Source of the DNA: Frigoribacterium sp. ACAM 257
Lineage (GTDB): Bacteria > Actinomycetota > Actinomycetes > Actinomycetales > Microbacteriaceae
Direction of reading: 5' to 3'
DNA: 64,000 bases
Assembly (NCBI RefSeq): GCF_007954365.1
Contig: NZ_VOLO01000002.1
Coordinates: forward strand, 124,001 to 188,000
The translations under genes were made by a program, and so were the position numbers. Each line of letters begins with the position of its first letter. Positions within the stretch are counted from its first letter, which is position 1. The notes beneath the pieces are model-generated. The model searched no databases and was not told the DNA's origin. It saw only the letters and a program-made list of their open reading frames with translations. Positions 58,177-64,000 of the stretch are shown piece by piece.

Positions 58177-59718
58177 CTACCGCTCCGCGCCTCTTCTCCG
58201 GGAGAGGACGCCGGCACCGAGCAGGACACTCAGACCAGTGATGCTGATGATCTTTTCGATCTGGCCGCCCCACATCGCCGCCGGCGTCAGATTCGTGGAC
58301 AACGGAACGTCTTCCACCAACACCCCAGGACTGAACCAGGGCAGCTCAGCTGTCACGGAGCCGTCTGGCGCGATTACGGCGCTGCGGCCGACGGTCGAGA
58401 TGTTGACGACACTCCGCCCCAGCTCGATCGCCCGAATCTGGGTGATCGCGAGCTGTTGGGCGCTCTGGTCGGAGCGTCCGAAATCGGCGTTGTTGGACGA
58501 CGAGAACAGCACCTGGGCGCCTTCGGTGACGGACTGACGGAGTACGTCATCGTCGACGATGTCGAAGCAAATGCTGATGCCGACCGAAACCCCGGAGATG
58601 TCGAAGATGGGGTCGGTTGTCCCTGGGGTGTAGTCGCGAGCGACCATGTCGACCAGGTCAGGCGCGAGGGATCGCCAGAACGCCCGGTCGGGGACATACT
58701 CCCCGAACGGGACGGGGTGCTTCTTGTCGTAGAAATCGACAGGGCCACGGCCTGGCTCCCACTGGATTTCCGTGTTGTAGGTCCGTCCGTCCCGTTCCGT
58801 GATGGCCCACCCGATCAGCGGCGCCGCCGTCGCCTGGGCGATCGCATCGAACGTTGCAGCCGTGTCGTCGTCATCGAGGGCGCTTCGGTCCGTGGCGCCT
58901 TCGGGCCAGAGAACAGCATCAAGACGTTCATCGAGAAGGGGTGTGGTGGCGTCTACTTGGGCCTGGGTGAGGTCCCCGGGGTTCCTTTCGTCGAAGTAGC
59001 CCGCTGGACCATTCCCCTGCACAGCGCCCACCCGCATCGTCCCCGTCTGCGCGATGGGCCACGCCGGCAGACCCACGAGTATGGCCGCCGCGGCCACCGG
59101 TGCAATCCACCGGCCGGAGTGTCGAAGTGTTCTGGTGCTGACGATCTGCAGAATCATCGCGACAACGAGGACCATGACGAACCCCACACCCGATATTCCT
59201 AGCCACGCGAAGGCTTCTCGGAGAGGGCTGGTGGATTGTGACATCGCGGCTCGGCCCCAGGAGAACCCGCCATACGGCCAGGTGCTCGACACCGCCTCAC
59301 GGGCACACCACACTGCCGCCACCACGGCCGGGACCCCAAGGCAGGCTCCACACGGGCCTGGCCACAGCTGGGGGAGCCACCGATACGCCAGGGTGATCGC
59401 CACGCATCCCGCCGCGAACAGCAACGCCTGCAAGAGAACTAGCGCTGCGATCGGGACGGGCCCGAGGAAGAGCGCTACCCACTGAATGTGGAAACCGTAG
59501 AACGAAACGCCCGCGACAAGCCCGACAGCGAACGCTGCCCCTGCGCGTCGTCCGGGGAGGGCCGCCAAGATCAACCCGATCCCCAGGAAGGCTAGAGGCC
59601 ACCAGTTCTTGTCGGGAAAGGCGCCATCGAGAATGGCTCCACCTGCTGCCGCGGCCGCGAAAGCAGCAGGCAGCGGCATGACCGCGGGAGCCTTCGATAT
59701 CTCGGCTGGCGGCCTCAT
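58177..59718 (-). CDS. lnt: apolipoprotein N-acyltransferase, accessory copy
   Basis: A 513-residue membrane enzyme that adds the third acyl chain to lipoproteins. Several N-terminal segments are followed by a nitrilase-type domain whose catalytic triad can be placed: Glu in VLWPEGATD, Lys in YDKKHPVPFGEYVP, Cys in SICFDIVDDD. Length is normal. The start overlaps the stop of the 66-residue membrane protein gene by four bases, so the two form an operon. Together with the island lspA it gives the element a private lipoprotein pathway. Confidence 0.95.
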   Translation of the reverse strand: MRPPAEISKAPAVMPLPAAFAAAAAGGAILDGAFPDKNWWPLAFLGIGLILAALPGRRAGAAFAVGLVAGVSFYGFHIQWVALFLGPVPIAALVLLQALLFAAGCVAITLAYRWLPQLWPGPCGACLGVPAVVAAVWCAREAVSSTWPYGGFSWGRAAMSQSTSPLREAFAWLGISGVGFVMVLVVAMILQIVSTRTLRHSGRWIAPVAAAAILVGLPAWPIAQTGTMRVGAVQGNGPAGYFDERNPGDLTQAQVDATTPLLDERLDAVLWPEGATDRSALDDDDTAATFDAIAQATAAPLIGWAITERDGRTYNTEIQWEPGRGPVDFYDKKHPVPFGEYVPDRAFWRSLAPDLVDMVARDYTPGTTDPIFDISGVSVGISICFDIVDDDVLRQSVTEGAQVLFSSSNNADFGRSDQSAQQLAITQIRAIELGRSVVNISTVGRSAVIAPDGSVTAELPWFSPGVLVEDVPLSTNLTPAAMWGGQIEKIISITGLSVLLGAGVLSRRRGAER

Positions 59719-59915
59719 GTGCCGTCGAGATTTTCTGGCGTGTCGCCAAGTTGGTGGGCGGCCCGCTCGCGCTCTTCCTTGTCGATCGCAGCGTAGGCCT
59801 GCCGTTCGTTGCGGTCGGCGCGCACGAGTGCCCGGACGACGAACCAGAAGATGAGCCCCACAACCAGGCTCGGGACGACGGAGAAGATGGCTGAGCCCCA
59901 GAACGATTCAGGCAT
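59715..59915 (-). CDS. small single-pass membrane protein (66 aa), paralog of the gene at 207-407
   Basis: Begins MPESFWGSAIFSV, has one membrane segment including VVGLIFWFVVRAL, then a charged tail with ADRNERQAYAAIDKEERERAA. Length and layout are the same as the product at 207-407, with many identities. Here it is coupled to lnt by a four-base overlap, which may hint at a role near membrane lipids or lipoproteins. Function unknown. Confidence 0.8.
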   Translation of the reverse strand: MPESFWGSAIFSVVPSLVVGLIFWFVVRALVRADRNERQAYAAIDKEERERAAHQLGDTPENLDGT

Positions 59916-59983
59916 GGGTGGCGTCCTTCGTTGTGACGGGTGGCTGAGGGAGACCTGTGGCCCGTGCCGGTGGCCGACGTGTC

Positions 59984-60931
59984 CTAGTCATTTCGGCCGC
60001 CATGGTTGATGTTCCTGAGGTAGGCGTTGTAGTCGTCGAGTTCGGTGTCGCCTTCGACGTCGGCACGCCTCGCCGCTCTTGCGGCTTTTCGGGTGTCCTG
60101 TCGCTGCCAGCGGGCGAGGCTGACGAGGAGGATCACCACGACGGGGAGTTCCCCGTACGTCCACACCAGGGCACCGGCGAGCTGCTGATCGCGGAGGGCA
60201 TCGATGCCAAGGCGGGGTGAAGGGGAGCTGAAGGCTGCTACGAGGGGGGCGCTGCTGAAGATCAGGGTGAGGCCGAAGGCGGCGTGGATCTGCATCTCGA
60301 GGAACGCGTCGAAGACTCGAATGACGTAGGACGTCTGTCGAGGCAGCGGGTCTGTGGACACCAGGGGCACCATGACCACCACCCCGACAGCGACGAAGCC
60401 GATTTGCAGGGCCGCTCGTCCTGTTTCGGTGGCGAGGAGCGCGTCGATGGCGCCGGTCAGGTAGAGCCCGAACAGCGGAACCAGCAGCAGAGGGAACACG
60501 GCGATCGGGTTCACGACTGCACGGGCGAAGCTCGATCTGAGCGCCCCGACAGCTGCCCGAAGTGCGATAAGTCCTACGCCGTGCCGGGGCAGACCCCGCA
60601 GCAGCACCGTTCCTGGTCGTCCGAGGATGAGCAGCGGCGGCACGATCATCAGCAGCGTCAGCTGCTGGAACATGAACGCCGAGAACAGCTCCCGGCTGTA
60701 CGTCTGCACCCCCGTTGCCGTGACCAGGACGATGAGTACGCAACCCAGAACGAACACCGCTGCCTGTCCGACACCAGGGCCACGCCGGCCAGGAGTAAGG
60801 GCCCGGTCCCGGCGTCGCGCCCGGCGAAACAGGAGCACGTAGCCGGCTGCCAACAGGGCGGCGCCGATCGCGACAGGGGACACCGGTCCCTGGGCCCAGC
60901 CCAGCAGAACGGCGAGGTCAAGTGCCGGCAT
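59984..60931 (-). CDS. ctaG: CtaG-family cytochrome c oxidase assembly protein
   Basis: A 315-residue membrane protein with about seven segments, of the caa3-type CtaG family that helps load copper into cytochrome oxidase. Typical words are YSRELFSAFMFQQLTLLMIVPPLLILGRP and DAFLEMQIHAAFGLTL with the conserved His. A soluble charged tail ends the protein. It follows the DUF3093 gene by one base and is the last gene of the copD-tlpA-ccdA-DUF3093-ctaG row, all on the minus strand. Copper delivery is the common theme. Confidence 0.87.
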   Translation of the reverse strand: MPALDLAVLLGWAQGPVSPVAIGAALLAAGYVLLFRRARRRDRALTPGRRGPGVGQAAVFVLGCVLIVLVTATGVQTYSRELFSAFMFQQLTLLMIVPPLLILGRPGTVLLRGLPRHGVGLIALRAAVGALRSSFARAVVNPIAVFPLLLVPLFGLYLTGAIDALLATETGRAALQIGFVAVGVVVMVPLVSTDPLPRQTSYVIRVFDAFLEMQIHAAFGLTLIFSSAPLVAAFSSPSPRLGIDALRDQQLAGALVWTYGELPVVVILLVSLARWQRQDTRKAARAARRADVEGDTELDDYNAYLRNINHGGRND

Positions 60932-60932
60932 C

Positions 60933-61397
60933 TCAGGCGCCCTCGTTCGAGCGGGTCACCGTGGCCAGGGCCGCCGCGAGTTCGTCGGGGTGCCGGGTGG
61001 ACACGAGCCAGTACGGTGCCGGGTCTGTCTCGTCGAGAAGCTCGATCTTCACCACGGGATGCACCCACCCCCGGAACAGCGTCCACGCCCGGGCGTCCAA
61101 GCGGGGCCCGCGTTGCTGTGTGGCGTCTCCGCCGGTGTAGGTGGTGACTGTCCCGATCTCGTCAGGTGTGAGCCGGGCGGCACCGGCGAAGAACCCATCT
61201 GGGGTGACCTGGACGACGGGCGAGGTGCCGATGAAGGCTGCGACAGAGCCGAGGTAGAGCACGGCCGCGACGATGATCCCGGCGGTGACGTTGATGGGCA
61301 GGAACACCAAGAAGGTGGCGGGGATCACGAGCACGATCGCGAGGTAGAACGCCGGCGAGGGGGTGAGTCGTTCGCGGTGCAGAGGGAGGGAAGTCAT
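60933..61397 (-). CDS. DUF3093-type membrane protein
   Basis: A 154-residue protein. Two membrane segments (FYLAIVLVIPATFLVFLPINV and VTAGIIVAAVLYLGSVAAFIG, given in parts) are followed by a small soluble domain ending PAPYWLVSTRHPDELAAALATV. This order matches the DUF3093 family, widespread in actinobacteria and of unknown function. ATG 61397 is used because the longer open frame upstream lies across ccdA. It is part of the copper/oxidase-assembly operon. Confidence 0.8.
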   Translation of the reverse strand: MTSLPLHRERLTPSPAFYLAIVLVIPATFLVFLPINVTAGIIVAAVLYLGSVAAFIGTSPVVQVTPDGFFAGAARLTPDEIGTVTTYTGGDATQQRGPRLDARAWTLFRGWVHPVVKIELLDETDPAPYWLVSTRHPDELAAALATVTRSNEGA

Positions 61398-61411
61398 GGG
61401 TTCCTGGTCGG

Positions 61412-62149
61412 TCAGAGGGGGAGGACGAAGCCGTTGATGAGGCCTTGAAGTTGGTAGATCAGGGCCGTCCAGATGCCGGTGGCCATGGCGATGCCGACGG
61501 CGATGAGGACGGCGCCGCCGGCGAGGTTGATGGCGCGGATGTGGCGTTTGACGAACGCCACAGATCCGGTCACCCAGGACAGGCCCAGGGCGACCAGCAC
61601 GAAGGGCAGCCCGAGACCTATGCAGTACGCCAACCCGAGGAGGGCCCCGCGTCCTGCGGAGCCGCTGCTGAGGCTGAGAGCTGAGATCGCGGCAAGGGTC
61701 GGCCCGAAGCAGGGGGTCCATCCCAGGCCGAAGACGACTCCGAGAAGCGGTGCGCCGGCAAGGCCGGTGACTGGCCGCCACCGCGGTGTCAAGGAGCGTT
61801 GCAGGAAGCTGACCTGCCCGATGAATACCAGCCCCATCAGGATCACGACGATTCCGAGGATGCGGGTGACGAGGCCCTGCCACTGGATCAGCCACACGCT
61901 CAGCGCCCCGAAGAGGGCCCCGTAAGCGATGAACACCGCAGCGAACCCCGCCACGAACAAGCCCACTCCGATCAGGAGACGTCTTTTGCCTGTCTTCGCG
62001 GTGGGGTCGGCAAGACCCCCGACGTAACCGAGGTAGCCGGGGACGAGGGGCAGAACGCAGGGGCTCACGAAAGAGACCAGCCCGGCGAGGAGGGCGATCG
62101 GGACGGCAAGGAGGAGCTGGCCGTCGAAGACGGTGTCGGCGAGGTTCAT
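61412..62149 (-). CDS. ccdA: CcdA-type thiol-disulfide membrane transporter
   Basis: A 245-residue, six-segment protein that passes reducing power across the membrane. The redox Cys pair is in [18 protein letters not shown] (first) and [14 protein letters not shown] (second), each followed by Pro as in the family. It overlaps the TlpA-like gene by four bases and presumably reduces it. Such pairs serve cytochrome c maturation or reduction of copper-site thiols; the CtaG and CopD neighbours point to the latter or to both. Confidence 0.93.
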   Translation of the reverse strand: MNLADTVFDGQLLLAVPIALLAGLVSFVSPCVLPLVPGYLGYVGGLADPTAKTGKRRLLIGVGLFVAGFAAVFIAYGALFGALSVWLIQWQGLVTRILGIVVILMGLVFIGQVSFLQRSLTPRWRPVTGLAGAPLLGVVFGLGWTPCFGPTLAAISALSLSSGSAGRGALLGLAYCIGLGLPFVLVALGLSWVTGSVAFVKRHIRAINLAGGAVLIAVGIAMATGIWTALIYQLQGLINGFVLPL

Positions 62150-62751
62150 GGGGTCTCGGCGAGAACGGTGGTGATGAGGGAGTTGAGGATGGATTTCTCG
62201 GCTCGGCCGGTGATCCGGGCTGCTGCTCGGCCCTCTCGGTCGACGACGATCGTGGTGGGAACGGCGTTCGGGGACACCTGGCCGGCGAAGGCCAGCTGTA
62301 CGGCGCTGTCGGTGATGTCGATGACGGAGGGGTAGGTGACGTTGAACCGTTCAGCGAAGGCGACCGCGGTGCTCGCCTGGTCGCGGACGTTCACTCCGAT
62401 GAAGGACACGCCCTGGTCTTGGTACTGCTGGTGGAGGGCTTCGAGGTCAGGAGCTTCGGCTCGGCACGGGGGGCAGGCGGCGTACCAGAAGTTGACCACC
62501 ATCACGTCGCCGTCGTAGTCGGCTGAGTCCAGCGGTTCGCCGAGGTCTGTGGTGCTGGTGAAGGAGATCGGTTCACCCCTGTTGGCCGGAGGAATCTCGA
62601 CCACGGTGCCGTCGCCGCCGATGTAGTTCTTCGTGGACCCGTCCGCGTACTGTTCCGCGACAGAACTGCTCGAGCCGCAACCCGACGTGACGATGGCCAT
62701 CGCGGCGACCAGGGCAGCGGCGACAAGGGTTCGGATGGTGGGGCGTGTCAT
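62146..62751 (-). CDS. TlpA/ResA-type thioredoxin-fold lipoprotein
   Basis: A 201-residue exported thioredoxin-like protein with a signal peptide ending VTSGC, a probable though weak lipobox. The active site is [16 protein letters not shown] (Cys-Pro-Pro-Cys), and the cis-Pro loop is [11 protein letters not shown]. It should act at the outer face of the membrane on cytochrome c or copper proteins, with CcdA as electron donor. ATG 62751 begins the signal peptide and overlaps the stop of the copD gene (ATGA). Confidence 0.92.
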   Translation of the reverse strand: MTRPTIRTLVAAALVAAMAIVTSGCGSSSSVAEQYADGSTKNYIGGDGTVVEIPPANRGEPISFTSTTDLGEPLDSADYDGDVMVVNFWYAACPPCRAEAPDLEALHQQYQDQGVSFIGVNVRDQASTAVAFAERFNVTYPSVIDITDSAVQLAFAGQVSPNAVPTTIVVDREGRAAARITGRAEKSILNSLITTVLAETP

Positions 62752-64000
62752 GAACGTGAGTCCTCCGAGGTAAGGGACGGGGTGGCGGTGCGGGGCCCGG
62801 TGAGCGCACGGAGGGCCAGGACTGTTGCGGTGAGAGCTGTGGCGGCGGCGCTGATGAGGAGGATGACGCTCCCGAGGCGCTGATCGGCGTCGGCGGCGGG
62901 GTGTCCGCCGGGGTTCATCGTCTTGAACCAGTCGAGCATCACGGTCGGCCCCAAAAGGGTTACTGCGGTACCCGCGAGAGCACAGGCGGCGAGGCCGCCG
63001 ATCAGGGCGATGTCGCCAGCTTTGTGGCCGGTCAGTGCCCGTCGGAGAGCGGACCCCAGCACGGCGCCGGCGACAACGACAGCGGTGAGGACGACGACAC
63101 GTCCGAGGGGCTCGGTCACTGCCCAGCGCATGCCCGCCGGGATCATGGCCAGCACCACGGTCACCAGCACGATCAAGCCGACGCCGAGCGGGCTGTCGTC
63201 GAACAGGCCCAGGGGCCGGCGAAGGAGAGACGTCGCCCACTCCCGGGGGCCTCTCGTCCCGTCTTCTCTGAGTCTGAGGGTCGCTCGAGCAAGGGCGCCC
63301 GGGCGTCCCTGAGCGATGCAGGCCCCCGCGAGCAGAAGCGTCACGATCGTCAGCACGTAGGAGCTGAGGAGGTACGTGGCGTAGATCGCCAGTGGACCAC
63401 ACGTCACCCACAGGACGACGAGCAGGCCTGCCAAGAAGGCCGCACTGCGATGCCACGGCCAGGGCGTCCCGGGCCGGTGCTGCGCACGGGTGGCGAGGAG
63501 GTAGGTCGCTGCGGAGAAGAGGATGAGGAGGAGCCAGAAGGGATCTGGTTGACCTTGGAACACGGTGGCCCAGCTCGGTGGTGCAGGGAAGACCGACCCG
63601 GTGAGGGATTCAGCCGCGGTCACTGGACCCGTTTCGTAGATCTCTTGCTCAGCGCCAGGAGGCGCGGTGCGGGCGAGCACGCCGGCAAGACCGGACGCGA
63701 CACCCATGAACGTGACCTCCACGGCAGCTAAAGCCCAGAAGAGACGCGTTCGGCCGGTGTGGATGTGCGGCAGCAGCCACGTGCGGAAGACGGCAGCGAG
63801 GACGCCGACGAGGACCAACACAACGACCTTGCCGAGGACGATGAGGCCGTAGGAGGTGGTGGTGAGCGTTGCGGGGTCGGTGATGCGGATGGTGGCACTG
63901 ACGAGGCCCGAGAGTGCCACGGCGACGAAGGCCGCGAACGCGATTGCCGAGTAGCGGCGGAGGACGACGGGGAACAGGTGCCCGGGGAGGGTTCGTCTGA
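62748..64000 (-). CDS. copD: CopD-family copper resistance membrane protein, 5' end outside the window
   Basis: At least 417 residues, with the start beyond the right edge. Many membrane segments are visible. The CopD-type part reads TLTTTSYGLIVLGKVVVLVLV then AAVEVTFMGVASGLAG, and the second half has more segments. CopD proteins are thought to move copper across or into the membrane; fusions with other domains are usual in actinobacteria. The frame is open to base 64000 with no stop. It is the upstream gene of the tlpA-ccdA-DUF3093-ctaG row seen here. Confidence 0.85.
   Translation of the reverse strand, partial: RRTLPGHLFPVVLRRYSAIAFAAFVAVALSGLVSATIRITDPATLTTTSYGLIVLGKVVVLVLVGVLAAVFRTWLLPHIHTGRTRLFWALAAVEVTFMGVASGLAGVLARTAPPGAEQEIYETGPVTAAESLTGSVFPAPPSWATVFQGQPDPFWLLLILFSAATYLLATRAQHRPGTPWPWHRSAAFLAGLLVVLWVTCGPLAIYATYLLSSYVLTIVTLLLAGACIAQGRPGALARATLRLREDGTRGPREWATSLLRRPLGLFDDSPLGVGLIVLVTVVLAMIPAGMRWAVTEPLGRVVVLTAVVVAGAVLGSALRRALTGHKAGDIALIGGLAACALAGTAVTLLGPTVMLDWFKTMNPGGHPAADADQRLGSVILLISAAATALTATVLALRALTGPRTATPSLTSEDSRS

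Overview
ORGANISM. The very high GC content, GTG/TTG starts, several apparently leaderless promoters, a CsoR-type copper regulator, a mycothiol-type arsenate reductase and a RIO-family kinase point to a high-GC Gram-positive actinobacterium. The 309-residue DUF559-type protein and the ClpC, RadA and NAD kinase sequences fit Microbacteriaceae best; the family-level call is inference. LAYOUT. (1) Positions 1-15200 look like ordinary chromosome: a SigB-like sigma factor, RIO kinase, NAD kinase, ClpC, an ArgA-type acetyltransferase, RadA, a secreted zinc metallopeptidase preceded by a striking array of four RNA-like hairpins, and an SGNH hydrolase. (2) A tRNA-Ser(CGA) at 15365-15455 begins what looks like a large accessory region that runs to the right edge. 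(3) 15700-22100 is a cryptic module: a DDE transposase-like gene translationally coupled to a degenerate tyrosine-recombinase-like gene, a second recombinase-like paralog, two divergent small HTH genes and several unknown genes. Three copies of one 18-bp palindrome sit at its promoters. (4) 22400-38700 is a copper module: CsoR, CopZ, CopA, two DUF305 proteins, DUF6153, a BNR-repeat lipoprotein, two M23 peptidases and an orphan complex I membrane arm (NuoA, a NuoB/NuoD-like protein with a Met/His-rich insert, NuoH, J, K, L, M, N) whose promoter carries its own CsoR-like box. (5) 39000-41500 is a serine recombinase plus arsenic genes: a MerR regulator, a frameshifted ACR3-type permease and ArsC. 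(6) 41600-49900 is mixed: an ECF sigma/anti-sigma pair, a lipoprotein, a frameshifted CaCA exchanger, a truncated CDF transporter, a third DUF305 gene, a UDG-fold protein and a LysR/TDT pair. (7) 49900-54100 is a fluoride-resistance operon (USP, phosphoglycerate mutase, enolase, two CrcB) preceded by a convincing fluoride riboswitch. (8) 54400-64000 holds ArsR-CadD-LspA, a PHO-box-controlled alkaline phosphatase, Lnt, and a CtaG / DUF3093 / CcdA / TlpA / CopD operon that leaves the window. HOW IT WORKS TOGETHER. Most of the accessory region deals with toxic ions (Cu, As, Cd, F) and envelope proteins. It carries its own lipoprotein-maturation enzymes (LspA, Lnt) beside many predicted lipoproteins. 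A family of related 105-125 bp sites lies at several module borders, one of them directly upstream of the serine recombinase gene as a res site would be. This suggests the region was assembled cassette by cassette. The best candidates for undescribed biology are the CsoR-linked orphan complex I arm, the recombinase-like/transposase-like module with its shared operator, and the four-hairpin leader.
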